A DNA stretch of 64,000 bases, from contig NZ_SMBZ01000005.1 of NCBI RefSeq assembly GCF_004342685.1, forward strand, positions 37,282 through 101,281, given 5' to 3'. Below are positions 8,773-19,892 of this stretch, piece after piece (position 1 is the stretch's first letter; the number at the start of each line of letters is the position of its first letter). The notes below the pieces were generated by a model. It had not been told where the DNA came from. It searched no databases and worked only from the letters and a program-made list of their open reading frames with translations. This DNA is from Sphingobacterium alimentarium (GTDB taxonomy: Bacteria; Bacteroidota; Bacteroidia; Sphingobacteriales; Sphingobacteriaceae). Made by a program: the position numbers and the translations under genes.

Positions 8773-8954
8773 GTAATTCCTAAAAAAACTTACGGGTTTT
8801 CAAATGTATGTGTAGCCATTGAAAATGCCTTGTAGGAGTATTCAATAAACAGTAAAATTTTAATAATTCAAAAATGAAACCATCATGATTTATTCAACCA
8901 CACAGGGAGGATAAATCTGATAGCTTCATCACGTTTAAAAATCAAATTAATAAG
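8773..8954. other. Intergenic stretch between kdpC and the porin
   Basis: 182 bp with no ORF of note. No clear terminator follows kdpC, so read-through into the porin is possible. A short purine-rich run, GGGAGGATAAA, lies about 45 bp before the porin start but is too far away to be its ribosome binding site. Confidence 0.4.
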
Positions 8955-10037
8955 ATGAAAAAAATAATTATGTTCTCAGCTATTCTGCTGGGAGCAACAG
9001 GAAGTGTATGTGCTCAGGAAACTGAAAAAAAACCATTAACCATCAGTGGATATGCAGAAGTATATTATCAGCAGGATTTTAATAACCCGAAATCCAATAC
9101 CAGACCGGGATTTGTGTACAGCCACAACCGTAGCAATGAAGTGAGTCTAAATTTGGGATTTATAAAAGCGGCTTATGAAACAGAAAATATGAGAGCGAAC
9201 CTGGCTCTTGGAGTAGGCTCTTATATGAATGCTAATTATGCAACTGAAGAAGGCGTGCTGAAAAACATTTATGAAGCAAATGTAGGTGTGAAACTATCTA
9301 AAACGAAAAATTTATGGTTAGATGCAGGTATATTACCATCTCACATTGGTTTTGAAAGTGCCATCGGGGCAGACTGCTTTACACTGACCAGAAGTATGAT
9401 GGCAGATAATTCGCCCTATTTTGAAACCGGGGCTAAGTTGTCGTATGCTACCGATAATGGTAAATGGAATATGGCTTTTTTAGTGATGAACAGTTGGCAA
9501 AGAATACAACGGGTTGAAGGCAATAGCACACCAGCTTTTGGTCATCAATTAACTTACCGTCCTTCAGATAAAATGACTTTAAACAGTAGTTCTTTCATAG
9601 GCAACGACTTCCCTGATGAAGAGCGTAAGATGCGTTACTTCCACAATCTGTATGGGCAGTTTCAAATCAGCAATCAATTTGCATTGATCGCTGGCTTTGA
9701 TATCGGAGCACAACAAAAAGAAAAAGCAAGTGATGACTACGATACATGGTATACGCCTGTACTGATTGCAAAATACAGCCCGACTGAAAAAGTAAATATC
9801 GCTGCAAGAGGAGAATATTACCAGGATAAGAATGGCGTTATCATCAATTCGGGAACGGAAAACGGATTTCAAACATTTGGGGCTTCAATAAACGTTGATT
9901 ATCAAATTCTGCCTAATTTGGTATGGAGAACAGAAGTTAAAAGCTTAAATAGTAAAGATGCCATTTTCTTAAACAGAGATGATAATATGAAAAAAGACAA
10001 CGTTATGGCGGTTACATCGCTGGCGATACGTTTCTAA
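8955..10037 (+). CDS. Kdp-associated outer-membrane beta-barrel porin
   Basis: 360 residues with a signal peptide (MKKIIMFSAILLGATGSVCA, cleaved before QE) followed by repeated amphipathic strands and a terminal phenylalanine (LAIRF), typical of outer-membrane barrels. The sequence resembles the OmpL-like porin-2 (bbp2) family, which often sits between kdpC and kdpD in Bacteroidota. It probably lets K+ or other solutes cross the outer membrane when the pump is induced; that role is inferred from context. Confidence 0.8.
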   Translation: MKKIIMFSAILLGATGSVCAQETEKKPLTISGYAEVYYQQDFNNPKSNTRPGFVYSHNRSNEVSLNLGFIKAAYETENMRANLALGVGSYMNANYATEEGVLKNIYEANVGVKLSKTKNLWLDAGILPSHIGFESAIGADCFTLTRSMMADNSPYFETGAKLSYATDNGKWNMAFLVMNSWQRIQRVEGNSTPAFGHQLTYRPSDKMTLNSSSFIGNDFPDEERKMRYFHNLYGQFQISNQFALIAGFDIGAQQKEKASDDYDTWYTPVLIAKYSPTEKVNIAARGEYYQDKNGVIINSGTENGFQTFGASINVDYQILPNLVWRTEVKSLNSKDAIFLNRDDNMKKDNVMAVTSLAIRF

Positions 10038-10056
10038 ATAGTTCCATTTACTAATG

Positions 10057-10086
10057 ATTCCCCTGGACAATTTGTCTAAGGGGAAT
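10057..10086. promoter_or_regulatory. Strong hairpin between porin and kdpD
   Basis: ATTCCCCT pairs perfectly with AGGGGAAT, with an inner GACA/TGTC stem closing a three-base loop. There is no clean T-run after it, so it may partly attenuate or process the transcript before the sensor genes rather than end it outright. Confidence 0.5.
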
Positions 10087-10115
10087 TTGTAAATTTATAT
10101 AAGCAAACAGATTGT

Positions 10116-11237
10116 ATGGACGAAAGAAAAAGTGCAGAACATTTTTTAGACCTCATTCAGAAATCCCGAAGAGGAAAATTCAAGCTCTATATCGGGATGA
10201 GTGCCGGTGTGGGTAAAACCTATCGAATGTTACAGGAAGCACATACGCTATTGCGAAACGGTATCGATGTGAAAATCGGATATATCGAAACACACAAAAG
10301 ACCAGAGACCCATGCTTTGTTGGATGGGCTTCCGGTCATTCCACGCAGAAAACTTTTCTATAAGGGGAAAGAATTAGAGGAACTGGATCTGCAAGCCATT
10401 ATAAACCTTCGTCCAGAAGTTGTGATTGTTGATGAATTGGCTCATACCAATATTGAAGGTAGCAATAACGAAAAGCGATGGCAGGACGTACTCGATATTT
10501 TAGATGCCGGGATTAATGTAATCAGTGCAGTAAATATTCAACACATTGAAAGTTTGAATGAAGAAGTGCGGGAAATTACAGGAATTGATGTACAGGAACG
10601 TATTCCCGACAGCGTAGTCGCTCAGGCTGATGAGGTGGTCAATATTGATCTTACAGCAGAAGATTTGATAGATCGTTTAAAAGCCGGAAAAATATATGAA
10701 AGCTCTAAAATAACAGCAGCACTTAATAATTTTTTTAAGAGTGAGCATATTTTGCAGCTTCGTGAGTTGGCGTTAAAGGAGGTAGCTTCGCAGGTGCAGC
10801 GAAAAGTAGAAACCGAAGTTGTACTTACAAGAAGCATCAAAAAGGAACGTTTCCTGGCCTGCATCAGTTCAAACGAAAAAACAGCCAAAAACGTTATTAG
10901 GAAAACGGCACGATTAGCTAATTATTACAACAGTAAATGGTATGTGATGTATGTGCAAATACCTAAAGAAAGCCCTGATAAAATTGCTCTGGATAAACAA
11001 CGGCATTTGATTAATAATTTTAAATTAGCTACTGAATTAGGAGCAGAAATAATTAAGGTAAAGGCCAAAAACACCACTAAGGCAATCATCAAAGAGTGTG
11101 AAGATCGTAAGATAACTACGGTCTGTATCGGTAAACCACATTTAAACTTAGCTAAAATTATTTTAGCGACTGATACATTCAATGCCTTGCTGAACAAGCT
11201 GTCACAGGAAAATATTGATCTCGTAATACTATCATAA
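10116..11237 (+). CDS. kdpD: KdpD sensor module (stand-alone N-terminal part)
   Basis: 373 residues covering only the cytoplasmic KdpD domain and a Usp-like domain; E. coli KdpD is about 895 residues. The Walker-A-type GMSAGVGKTYRMLQEA is near residue 28 and VIVDELAHTN near 107. A universal-stress-like fold occupies about 250-370. The membrane helices and kinase core are absent. The histidine kinase gene begins one base after the stop codon, so the two proteins probably act together as a split K+/osmotic sensor, an arrangement known in Bacteroidota. Confidence 0.9.
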   Translation: MDERKSAEHFLDLIQKSRRGKFKLYIGMSAGVGKTYRMLQEAHTLLRNGIDVKIGYIETHKRPETHALLDGLPVIPRRKLFYKGKELEELDLQAIINLRPEVVIVDELAHTNIEGSNNEKRWQDVLDILDAGINVISAVNIQHIESLNEEVREITGIDVQERIPDSVVAQADEVVNIDLTAEDLIDRLKAGKIYESSKITAALNNFFKSEHILQLRELALKEVASQVQRKVETEVVLTRSIKKERFLACISSNEKTAKNVIRKTARLANYYNSKWYVMYVQIPKESPDKIALDKQRHLINNFKLATELGAEIIKVKAKNTTKAIIKECEDRKITTVCIGKPHLNLAKIILATDTFNALLNKLSQENIDLVILS

Positions 11238-11238
11238 A

Positions 11239-12975
11239 ATGAGAATTAAAGCAAAATTAACGGTTGGAGTTGGTGCTCTATTTTTATTGATACTGGCACT
11301 GGCAATTGTTAGTGGCTGGTATGTAAACCAACTGAAAAAAGATACTAATAATATCTTAGTTGCCAATTACAATACCTTACAGTATGCCCGTAACATGCTT
11401 TTGTCTTTGGAAGATGTTCGTTCAGACAAATCTGCTGTAAATACTTTTCAAAAAAATCTCGATCTGCAAAAGCAGAATGTAACGGAGATTGGAGAAATCG
11501 AAGCTACCAATCTTATCGTTAAACATTTTAAAGATTTAAAAGAAAACCCGGAAGATTCTATCGTAATATCATCTATAAGGAAAGACATCACGGAGTTAAT
11601 GCGTCTAAACATGGAAGCTATCAACAGGAAGAGTGATATTGCCGACGATACCGCTCAAAAAGCAATTGTCATCATTTCAGTTACTGGCTCACTATGCTTC
11701 CTGATTGCATTTATTTTATTGGTCAATTTACCTTCTAATATAGCCAATCCCATTAAGGAATTAACCGATAGTATAAAAGAAATAGCTGGGCAGAATTATA
11801 AAAAGAGGGTGCATTTTGAAAGCCATAATGAGTTTGGTGACTTAGCAAAATCATTCAACACGATGGCGGAGAAGCTGGAAGAATATTCCGAGAGTAAGCT
11901 CGATAAAATCCTAAAAGGCAAAAAACGAATTGAAACGTTGATTGATAATCTTCATGATCCCGTTATTGGAATTGATGAAAACAAAAAAGTGCTTTTCGCT
12001 AATGAAGAAGCTTTGAATATTTGCGGTCTAAAAAAAGAAGAGTTCTTTGGCAAACAAATACAGGATATAGCCGTTACCAATGATTTAATTAGAAATATCA
12101 TTAAGGATATTTTTCTTCTTAAGCCCGAAAATGCTAAATCCGAACAATTAAAGATTTATGCCGACAGAAAGGAAAGCTATTTTGAGAAAGAGGTTGTTGA
12201 CATCAATATCGTTCCAACCGGAGAAGCGGATAGTGAATTTATCGGTCAGGTTATTCTTCTGAGAAATATCACACCATTTAAAGAGCTGGATCTGGCAAAG
12301 ACCAATTTTATGGGAACTGTTTCCCATGAATTTAAAACACCTATTTCGTCGATGCAATTAGGTATTCAAATTCTTGAGAATGAAAAGACAGGTCACTTAA
12401 ATGAGGAACAAAAAGGATTAATTAATGGTATAAAGGACGATGCTGACAGGCTTTTACGAATTACCGGAGAGTTATTAAACATCGCACAGGTTGAAAGTGG
12501 TGCTATTCAAGTAAACTTAATTAGTTCAGAAATTAAGCCCATGATTGAGTATGCTGTAAATGCAAATAAGTCTGCTGCTGAACACAAGAATATTAAAATC
12601 GAGGTTAATATAGAAGATAATATACTGGTTGCTGCCGATAGTGAAAAAACGGCATGGGTTCTTACAAATCTTATCTCTAATGCCGTCCGGTATTCATATG
12701 AAAATGCGACAATTGATGTCAAAGTTGAGAAAATAGAAAATCAGTTGAGATTTTCCGTAACAGATACAGGACAAGGTATACAGCCTCAATTTTTGAGTAA
12801 GATTTTCGAACGCTATTTTCGTATCCCTGGTACCAAAAAAGAAGGTACCGGTTTAGGATTAAGCATCAGCAAAGAGTTTATTGAAGCTCAGGGAGGAAGA
12901 ATCTGGGTAGAGAGTGAATATGGTGCTGGAAGCACATTCTATTTTACGCTCAATATCTTTAATATTAATCAATAA
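11239..12975 (+). CDS. Membrane histidine kinase of the kdp locus
   Basis: 578 residues: membrane helix at about 8-28, a periplasmic stretch to about 135, a second helix at about 140-162, HAMP (about 165-215), PAS (about 230-340), then HisKA with phospho-acceptor MGTVSHEFKTP (near 360) and an ATP-binding domain with NLISNAVRYS, DTGQGI and GTGLGLSIS. It is the kinase half of a split KdpD. No response regulator lies nearby, so its target is unknown; an NtrC-type regulator is encoded 27 kb away, but nothing links the two directly. Confidence 0.92.
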   Translation: MRIKAKLTVGVGALFLLILALAIVSGWYVNQLKKDTNNILVANYNTLQYARNMLLSLEDVRSDKSAVNTFQKNLDLQKQNVTEIGEIEATNLIVKHFKDLKENPEDSIVISSIRKDITELMRLNMEAINRKSDIADDTAQKAIVIISVTGSLCFLIAFILLVNLPSNIANPIKELTDSIKEIAGQNYKKRVHFESHNEFGDLAKSFNTMAEKLEEYSESKLDKILKGKKRIETLIDNLHDPVIGIDENKKVLFANEEALNICGLKKEEFFGKQIQDIAVTNDLIRNIIKDIFLLKPENAKSEQLKIYADRKESYFEKEVVDINIVPTGEADSEFIGQVILLRNITPFKELDLAKTNFMGTVSHEFKTPISSMQLGIQILENEKTGHLNEEQKGLINGIKDDADRLLRITGELLNIAQVESGAIQVNLISSEIKPMIEYAVNANKSAAEHKNIKIEVNIEDNILVAADSEKTAWVLTNLISNAVRYSYENATIDVKVEKIENQLRFSVTDTGQGIQPQFLSKIFERYFRIPGTKKEGTGLGLSISKEFIEAQGGRIWVESEYGAGSTFYFTLNIFNINQ

Positions 12976-13037
12976 ATTTCAACGTGTCTGGGCTGTAATA
13001 GCAAAAGCTCGTCTTGAAAAATCACACATACTTCCTA

Positions 13038-13859
13038 ATGCATAAATTTTATAAGGATAAGCTACGAGAACTTGACAATAGGTTAGAAGAACTTAAGGTC
13101 GAATTTGACGAACCTATTCAATTAGCAGAAACAGCTGTCAATCTCATACTAAGTTACCTTAAAGACATAAAACTATATGTTTTGGGTAAGGGGTTTGATG
13201 AAGAAAAAGATGAAATAATTTTTTTTAAGAAATTGAAACCGAATATTGTAGCCAAATTAATTTTTTACAATGCCATATACAAAATTGAAACCAGGAAGCC
13301 CTATGGCAGTGGAAAAAACATAAAAAAATACATTGATATTGAACTGAACAAACTTAAAAGGTTCTTTGACAACAACCTTGAATTTTATAAGTATTATAGA
13401 ACAAACAGCACTTATCTTGACCATAAATATTTTTTGCGGGGTAAATATGATATTAAATTAAGCTTAGATACTTTTTATTTTGAAGCTGACCATAGTTTTT
13501 CTACTTCTCATGATTATAAAGTAGCTAAGATTATTGCCAATGATTTGATACAGGTTTATCTTGAGGATCAGTTAAATCTTGGCCATCAGAAAAATGGATA
13601 CGATAGGTATTCATTGAATTGGACAGAAAGCAAAACAGCATTAACCGAATTGATTTACGCACTGCATTCGCAGGGTGCATTTGGCAATTCAGATATAGTG
13701 GCCATCGCCAAAACATTTGAAAGTACATTCAATATCAGTTTGGGAGATTTTTATCATACGTTTATGGAACTTAAATCGCGAAAAATAAACCGGACAAAAT
13801 TTCTTGACAGCTTACGGGATGCATTGATTAGAAAAATGGAAGAACAGGACGAAATATAA
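13038..13859 (+). CDS. RteC family protein (inner copy)
   Basis: 273 residues from the ATG at 13038. A TTG 24 bp upstream could also be read but has no advantage. It aligns by eye along its length with the RteC at 28318 (FFKKLKPNIVAKLIFYN versus FFKNIKPQILGKLIYYN; FYKYYRT versus FYRYYRA). RteC is a winged-helix-type activator of the CTnDOT excision operon. This copy is 62 bp after the kdp histidine kinase on the same strand and converges on the methylase-helicase gene. Its target is unknown. Confidence 0.8.
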   Translation: MHKFYKDKLRELDNRLEELKVEFDEPIQLAETAVNLILSYLKDIKLYVLGKGFDEEKDEIIFFKKLKPNIVAKLIFYNAIYKIETRKPYGSGKNIKKYIDIELNKLKRFFDNNLEFYKYYRTNSTYLDHKYFLRGKYDIKLSLDTFYFEADHSFSTSHDYKVAKIIANDLIQVYLEDQLNLGHQKNGYDRYSLNWTESKTALTELIYALHSQGAFGNSDIVAIAKTFESTFNISLGDFYHTFMELKSRKINRTKFLDSLRDALIRKMEEQDEI

Positions 13860-13868
13860 TCAATTACA

Positions 13869-16800
13869 TTATATTATGCCTCTTTGAACACTTTTCGTCC
13901 TTACAATACTCTCCGAAATATTTGGAGTTTCATTTTGTCTTTCTGCCTGTTCCGGCACCTTCTCTTTGGGTTCAGGCGTGATAGACAACTGTATCTTTCG
14001 TTCAACGGCAGCGAGCTCTGTTTTTAGTTCACTCAACCGGCTCTCCTTGCTCCACGAACCGTTCAGAACTTCTTGCAGAACAGGCAGATCCTTTTGAATT
14101 TCGGCAATTTTCTTTTGTTCCTGCTCAATGTAAGCAGGTAGTTTTTCCAATGCGTTGAGGAAATTCATGGATGCCAATTTCTCATCTTTGGCAATGATAC
14201 CGTTGTTATACGTGTATTTGATATTTCCCTCGCCCTGTATCAGAAAGCGGTTTACCCTTATATCCACGCCCTCTTTTTGCGACATTTCCGTTTTCACCAA
14301 AAGCTGAAAACCATAAAGGCTACCGATTTCCTCATAATCCCCACCTGTACGGGCTTTGTCCGCAAGTTGATTGAGCTTCGCACCAATTTGTTTTAGATCC
14401 GCATGGGGCGGTAAGCCGTCCAGCTTAATAAGGTTTGCAACAGTTCCGTCCGACAGTTTTTGAATACGCCCTTGCAGATTATTCCAGTCAAGGCTCATAC
14501 GGTCAAAACGTGATTGGACTTTGTCCAATTCCGCCATATAATCTTCCAATTTGTATTTAGCATTGTACTTTGAACGGTTGAACGCTTGTCTTTCGCTTTC
14601 CAATCCGGCAATCTGTTTCTCTATCTTGGCTTTGTCCAACAGGTCGGTATTTCCCATAAGGATAGCCACGTACTCTGAGAAGTTCATTCCCGATTTTTCG
14701 TCCATACTGCCCTCGTCAATCGTCCGTTTGCCAAGATTGTTGCATTTCAGTTGGTCGATGAATAGCTGCTTGTTGAACAGCAGGTTGAACTTGTAACTGT
14801 CCAGCGATTTTTCTACTGCATAGATAATGACGTCCACTTTGTTGTTATTAAAATGTTTAGCAATCTCATTGCCTTTCCGGATTGCCCGACCGTCCCTTTG
14901 GGCAAGGTCGGACGGCCGCCACGGCGTATCCAGATGGTGTACGGCAACAGCTCTTTTTTGTGCATTTACACCTGTGCCGAGCATACTCGTAGAGCCGAAC
15001 AGGACACGGACCGTACCGTCATTCATCCCCTTGATCAGTGCCTTGCGTTGCTTGTCGTTCTTCGCTTCCTGTATAAAGCGGATTTCGTGTGCAGGTATGC
15101 CGTGGTCTTCTGTAAGCTTGCGTTTTATTTCGGAATAAATATTCCATTCGTTCGGCTTGTACGTCCCCAAATCCGAGAACACGAATTGCGTACCTTTCTG
15201 TGCGTTGAATTGGTGGTAATACTTGACGATATTGTTGGCACAATGCGTAGCCTTGTTGTCAGGATGGTCTTGGTAATGCGGGCTTACCATCCGCATATCC
15301 AAAGACATCTTACGGGCGTAATCCGTAGCGATGAGCATTTTTGCTTTTTCCTCCGATTGTGATAACGGAGCCCTGCCGAGTAATTCGCCTTTGCCTGTCT
15401 CGGCAAACTTCATCAGCTTTTGGATATACTCTTCCTGGGCCGGAGTTGGAGGTATGTTACAAAATATCTCGTTCTTTTCGGGGCGGTCAATGCCGATCAT
15501 AGCCGCCGTACGGTAATCCGTGATTTCGGAATAGAATTGAGCCAGTTCCGGCACTTTGATAAAGTAGCGGAAACGCTCTTTTGCCACAATATTGTTAGCC
15601 ACCGAAAACTCGTAATCGGTGGTTTTCTTGGCATAAATTGCCGCCCACGCATCAAAGGAGTTGATGCCCTGTTTTGCCAATGCCCGTGGTCGCAGGTATT
15701 TGAACAGCAGGTATAATTCGGTTAGCGAATTACTTATGGTCGTCCCGGAAAGGAAGGTTGCTCCCATATCCGCTTGGGTACGCTCCTGTATGGTACGGAT
15801 AGCAAATAGCAAGTTCAGTGCCTTTTGGCTTCCCTGTTGATTGCCCAATCCCGCGACCCTAGAATGCCTTGTGTTGAACATCAGGTTTTTGAACTGGTGG
15901 CTTTCATCAATAAATAAATGGTCAATGCCCATCATCTTAAAATCCACAATATCATCTTTGCGGTTTTCGATGTCGTATTGCAGGGTTTTGAGCTTTACTT
16001 CGAGGTTTTCCTTTTGTTTTTCCGCTCCTTTGAGCATCCATTGCGTTATTTCATCGCCCTGGCTTCGCATAACATCAAGGTTTTCCTCTACGCTGTCCAG
16101 TTCGGTTTGCAGGATTTCCTTTTGTATTTCGGGAGATTGGGGTATCATCCCGAATTGGTCGTGTGTGAGTATCACACAATCCCACTCGTTGTTTTTAATA
16201 TCCCCGAAAATCCGCAGGCGTTTTTCGGGCGTAAAATCATCAATTCCCGGAAAGAGGATTTTGGCGTGGGGGTAAGCGGTGCGGTAGGCTTCGGCTATTT
16301 CGGGAATATTGGCTTTCAGCCCGATAATCATCGGTTTATGAGCCATTCCCAAACGCTTCATTTCCTGCGCTGCGGCACACATGATGAGCGTCTTTCCTGC
16401 ACCTACTTCGTGATCGCAGATAGCACCGTTGTTCAGCTTTATCATCCAGACGGCATCCTTTTGGCTCGAATACAGATCGCCAATGCCCAACCCCTTGCGG
16501 TCTAATCCCGGAAATTCCTGATGCGAGCCGTCATAGTCCGGTCGTACAAAACAGTTAAACGTATCGTTGTACTGATCGGTCAGCCTTGTTTTAAACTCAT
16601 CATTCTGGGCATGAAGCCAATCGGTAAAGGAGGTTCGAATTTCGTCAATCCTGGTATTCGCCATTTGTATGGCTTCCATATCTCGCACCTTCACATCTTT
16701 GCCATCTACCTCTACTGTTCTGGAAATATCGGGCGTGGTATTGACAAGGGCGTGTTTGAGCAGGGCAATCCCGTCATACGTCCTGCTATTGGCTTTTACC

Positions 16801-19286
16801 GCATATTTGTCCCAAATGTGTACGTTCTTCTGTTTGCAGGTTACGGAAAAGTCATCGGCACTATCGGAATAATGGACACGGACTTCTGCATCGAATAAAT
16901 GCGATGCAAAACGGGCGTAAATGCCTGCGGGTATCCAGCGTTCACCGAGATTAAAATCGAGTTCCTCAAATTCGATACGTCTTGGTCTTGCTTCTTCCAG
17001 AACGGTAAGGCTTTCTTTGGCCTCCGTATCATCGGGCTTGCTTTCCAGATAGGCTCTTACTTCATTGGCTTTCTCCACTACGTTGCCCGCAATCCAGCGT
17101 TCGGCTATTTCATATTCTTTTTGCAGTGGATTGTAGTAGATGCGACCGTGTAAGGCTGCTTTCAGCGTATCGGCAGGCATACCGCTGATTTCGGACATAA
17201 AATCCAAATCCACGTTTCCGTATTTGTTCAGCGAAGCCGATAAGGCTTCTTCGGGATTGTCGGTTGCTATGGTTACGGTAGAAAAACTTACAGGGCGGTT
17301 GAATATATCCGCTTTGTGTACCACACCACCAACGACACGCTCCAAATAGGGCATTTCCTTACCTGCACTGTCCGTTTTGATGAGTTCGATATTCTTGGCA
17401 TCGTTGAGGTTTCCGTACCTTTTGACAAAGGCATCGTAAAGTTGGTTAAGGCTCTCCCTTTCTTCCTTGTGCTCGGTATGTTGTTCCGCTTCCTTGATAT
17501 AAAGCTGTTGGTACACATCACGTACCCCTATATATGCTTCAGCTCTTGCTTTCTGTAAGGCCGGCAGTTTCAAAGGGTGGAAAATAGCCTTACCCTCTGC
17601 GGTATCTACCTCTTGCAGATGACCGACCCAACCCTTATCCACCACAAGGCAATCGTTACGGTGGAACGGTTGCAGTTCGCCAGTATAAGGAGCAGGTTCG
17701 GCAGTGGTGTCGGGAACGGTTGGTTGTGCAGCTTGGCCATTCCCGTTTATTTGTGAAAACAGGTCGCCGATAGCTTCCTGTTTTTTGCCGTTGGCTGATG
17801 TATTTCCATTGGTAGCTCTATTAGTAACAGGAGGTGTATAAGGTTGCTGCATCGCACTACTGAACAGATCGGGTTGGCGCACTATTGCACCCCTTTTTTT
17901 ATTAGTGCTTTGCCTTTTTACTTGTGTCGCTCTTTTGGACGGAGCAGCAACCATTACAGGTTCGTCCGCATTCTCAAACAGGTCGAAAATGCTCAACTGT
18001 TTTAATTCCTGCGGGCTTTCCCGATTGATTACCGGAGCAGATAAAGGTTGGGGTTCGGGTTGAATGTTTACAGGTTCGATAACCGGAGGTATAATATTTG
18101 GTGTAACAGGAATTTGTAACAATGGCTCATGGCGGCGTTCGCCGTTGTATAAATCCAAATTCAGATGTTTTCCAAAATCTTCGGAAAGCATTTGTTTGAG
18201 GTCTTTGGCAATTCCGCTGGCGCCGTCTTTATGCGTATAGATGAGTGCAGGTTTTCCGTAAGGGTCGGTATCTAACTTATGGTCAGTATGCACAATCCTT
18301 GTGCTGTCCTGAAAGAGCGTATTGCCCTGCGTATTGTATTCCGTTTGCCGGCTTTGGCAAAACAGATCTTCCCTTTCGGTCAAGTTTTGTTTTGCCGTAT
18401 TCTTTTGCAGGATAATCAAATCGCTACCGACTTCCGTACCGGCATATTCCGTAAACAGGTTATTGGGCAATCGAACCACTGAAACCAAATTATTGTTCCG
18501 CATCAACGCCCTGCGTATCGGTTCATTCTTGGAGCTGTTTAAAACACCTTGTGATGTGATAAAAGCCAGCAAACCGCCCTCACGGAGCATATCGGTTCCT
18601 TTCAGAAAGAAGTAATTGTGTATGCTTCGGGCTGCCTGCACTTTTGCACTGTCCTTGCTTCGGGAATAGGATAAATCAAAGACGGAAGTATCGCCGAACG
18701 GTATATTACTGGCGATTACATCATAGCTGTTTTGTTCCTTTTCGGGTATTTCTTCAAAACCACTTATACGAATATTGCTATCGGGATAAAGCTGTTTTAA
18801 AATCTTACCTGTCAGCAAATCCTTTTCATAAGCGATAACACTTTGTTGGTTTTCCGAAAAGGATTGTATGAATGAGCCGATACCTGCGGAGGGTTCAAGA
18901 AATTTATCAATGTTAAGACCGCTTTCACGCAAGGTTGTGGAAATCACATCTATGACCTGTGGCGGTGTATAAAAAGCCGTCAGTACCGAGCTTTTCAGAC
19001 TGTCCACATACCTGCGGTATTGCTTTTCGTCTTCTGAATTTTCTTTGAGCAGCCTGTGGAGTTCCTGCGTAATCGGGAAAAGGTCGTGTTCTGTTTTCCG
19101 CCAATTATTGATGTCTATTTCGTTCGCTATGGGGTTCAGAACGAATTTAAGACCGCCAAATCCGCTGTATTGCATCATCGACTGTCTTTCGCCTACGGTG
19201 GCTTGTCGTTTCTCCTTCTCCAGTTTAAAAGCAATTCGTAGGGCATCAATGTTCTGTTGGAGATGTTGGCGTTTACTGAAGCCCAT
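13869..19286 (-). CDS. Giant N6-adenine methylase/SNF2-type helicase of the ICE
   Basis: 1805 residues. The N-terminal methylase region has the SAM motif [11 protein letters not shown] (near 139) and a catalytic NPPF-like ASNIPFGD (near 195). A linker with proline- and glutamine-rich stretches (about 390-560) leads to a helicase core: EVGAGKT Walker A (near 960), DESHQFKN Walker B (near 1123), then GTGVNAQKR (near 1433) and [11 protein letters not shown] (near 1462). The C-terminal 200 residues are coiled-coil rich. Such proteins are common on Bacteroidota ICEs and are thought to protect or remodel transferred DNA. The start overlaps DUF1896 by 14 bp, indicating coupling. Confidence 0.88.
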   Translation of the reverse strand: MGFSKRQHLQQNIDALRIAFKLEKEKRQATVGERQSMMQYSGFGGLKFVLNPIANEIDINNWRKTEHDLFPITQELHRLLKENSEDEKQYRRYVDSLKSSVLTAFYTPPQVIDVISTTLRESGLNIDKFLEPSAGIGSFIQSFSENQQSVIAYEKDLLTGKILKQLYPDSNIRISGFEEIPEKEQNSYDVIASNIPFGDTSVFDLSYSRSKDSAKVQAARSIHNYFFLKGTDMLREGGLLAFITSQGVLNSSKNEPIRRALMRNNNLVSVVRLPNNLFTEYAGTEVGSDLIILQKNTAKQNLTEREDLFCQSRQTEYNTQGNTLFQDSTRIVHTDHKLDTDPYGKPALIYTHKDGASGIAKDLKQMLSEDFGKHLNLDLYNGERRHEPLLQIPVTPNIIPPVIEPVNIQPEPQPLSAPVINRESPQELKQLSIFDLFENADEPVMVAAPSKRATQVKRQSTNKKRGAIVRQPDLFSSAMQQPYTPPVTNRATNGNTSANGKKQEAIGDLFSQINGNGQAAQPTVPDTTAEPAPYTGELQPFHRNDCLVVDKGWVGHLQEVDTAEGKAIFHPLKLPALQKARAEAYIGVRDVYQQLYIKEAEQHTEHKEERESLNQLYDAFVKRYGNLNDAKNIELIKTDSAGKEMPYLERVVGGVVHKADIFNRPVSFSTVTIATDNPEEALSASLNKYGNVDLDFMSEISGMPADTLKAALHGRIYYNPLQKEYEIAERWIAGNVVEKANEVRAYLESKPDDTEAKESLTVLEEARPRRIEFEELDFNLGERWIPAGIYARFASHLFDAEVRVHYSDSADDFSVTCKQKNVHIWDKYAVKANSRTYDGIALLKHALVNTTPDISRTVEVDGKDVKVRDMEAIQMANTRIDEIRTSFTDWLHAQNDEFKTRLTDQYNDTFNCFVRPDYDGSHQEFPGLDRKGLGIGDLYSSQKDAVWMIKLNNGAICDHEVGAGKTLIMCAAAQEMKRLGMAHKPMIIGLKANIPEIAEAYRTAYPHAKILFPGIDDFTPEKRLRIFGDIKNNEWDCVILTHDQFGMIPQSPEIQKEILQTELDSVEENLDVMRSQGDEITQWMLKGAEKQKENLEVKLKTLQYDIENRKDDIVDFKMMGIDHLFIDESHQFKNLMFNTRHSRVAGLGNQQGSQKALNLLFAIRTIQERTQADMGATFLSGTTISNSLTELYLLFKYLRPRALAKQGINSFDAWAAIYAKKTTDYEFSVANNIVAKERFRYFIKVPELAQFYSEITDYRTAAMIGIDRPEKNEIFCNIPPTPAQEEYIQKLMKFAETGKGELLGRAPLSQSEEKAKMLIATDYARKMSLDMRMVSPHYQDHPDNKATHCANNIVKYYHQFNAQKGTQFVFSDLGTYKPNEWNIYSEIKRKLTEDHGIPAHEIRFIQEAKNDKQRKALIKGMNDGTVRVLFGSTSMLGTGVNAQKRAVAVHHLDTPWRPSDLAQRDGRAIRKGNEIAKHFNNNKVDVIIYAVEKSLDSYKFNLLFNKQLFIDQLKCNNLGKRTIDEGSMDEKSGMNFSEYVAILMGNTDLLDKAKIEKQIAGLESERQAFNRSKYNAKYKLEDYMAELDKVQSRFDRMSLDWNNLQGRIQKLSDGTVANLIKLDGLPPHADLKQIGAKLNQLADKARTGGDYEEIGSLYGFQLLVKTEMSQKEGVDIRVNRFLIQGEGNIKYTYNNGIIAKDEKLASMNFLNALEKLPAYIEQEQKKIAEIQKDLPVLQEVLNGSWSKESRLSELKTELAAVERKIQLSITPEPKEKVPEQAERQNETPNISESIVRTKSVQRGII

Positions 19287-19710
19287 TTTCGGCTATCCAT
19301 ATTGCGATGGTTCCGGTTATTTCGGTATAGAGCAGGTCGTACTCTGTCTTATAAGCGAAATCATCGGTTAGTTGGTAGCCAGAGAAAACAGGCTCACAAA
19401 CCGGGAACATTTTCAGGGCGAACGATCGCAGTTCCTCATCTGCCATTATGGTATCAAACTCATTGCATACCACTTGAAACACAGTGTCAAATTTGGAGAA
19501 GTGCAAGCCCTCAAACAGAATATAGTTGGCTATTTCATTACATTTTTCAATGCTATTTCCTGATTGAAAAGCACCTTCGTAAGCGTTGGTAGCCCACGAG
19601 GAACGTTGCTCAATAAATTTTTGGTCGTTTGCTTTTTCGGGGAAGCTGGTGTTTAATAATTCTTGCAGTCGTAATCTGAAATACGATAGGTCTTTTTGTT
19701 GTGTATTCAT
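19273..19710 (-). CDS. DUF1896 family protein
   Basis: 145 residues, soluble and helical, matching by recognition the DUF1896 family found beside the methylase-helicase on Bacteroidota conjugative elements. No catalytic motif is visible and the function is unknown. It is first in the two-gene unit with the helicase and is transcribed away from the DUF262 gene. Confidence 0.8.
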   Translation of the reverse strand: MNTQQKDLSYFRLRLQELLNTSFPEKANDQKFIEQRSSWATNAYEGAFQSGNSIEKCNEIANYILFEGLHFSKFDTVFQVVCNEFDTIMADEELRSFALKMFPVCEPVFSGYQLTDDFAYKTEYDLLYTEITGTIAIWIAENGLQ

Positions 19711-19845
19711 ACTATAATTTTGTTTTGAATTTTACTTGAAACTCAAAATTATAGCAGTAGATAAGAGCCTTTAAAAATGTGGCAGGGTTTGGCTTTGAGA
19801 GGCGGGATTTGTCGTAAGGAAATTAATAACCGGGGATTTAATTTG

Positions 19846-19853
19846 TATTTTTG
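19846..19853 (+). promoter_or_regulatory. Possible -7 box for the DUF262/HEPN cassette
   Basis: TATTTTTG matches TAnnTTTG and lies 39 bp before the DUF262 start, in a 182-bp divergent intergenic region. It indicates a separate promoter for the cassette, distinct from the minus-strand ICE genes. Confidence 0.45.
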
Positions 19854-19892
19854 AGCTATCAAAGCAAACAATTAATCGACAGACTATAAATA

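Noticed and set aside
11235..11241. kdpD and the histidine kinase as one gene broken by a frameshift
   Set aside because: The KdpD part ends in a normal stop and the kinase has its own ATG and membrane segments; a split system is known in Bacteroidota.
13014..13037. TTG start for the inner RteC, adding eight residues
   Set aside because: The ATG at 13038 gives a normal family start; the added residues are not like RteC.
14551..18838. Many plus-strand ORFs of 60-195 codons opposite the methylase-helicase
   Set aside because: They lie antisense to one continuous 1805-codon gene with clear motifs, have no promoters or family features, and are ordinary shadows of it.
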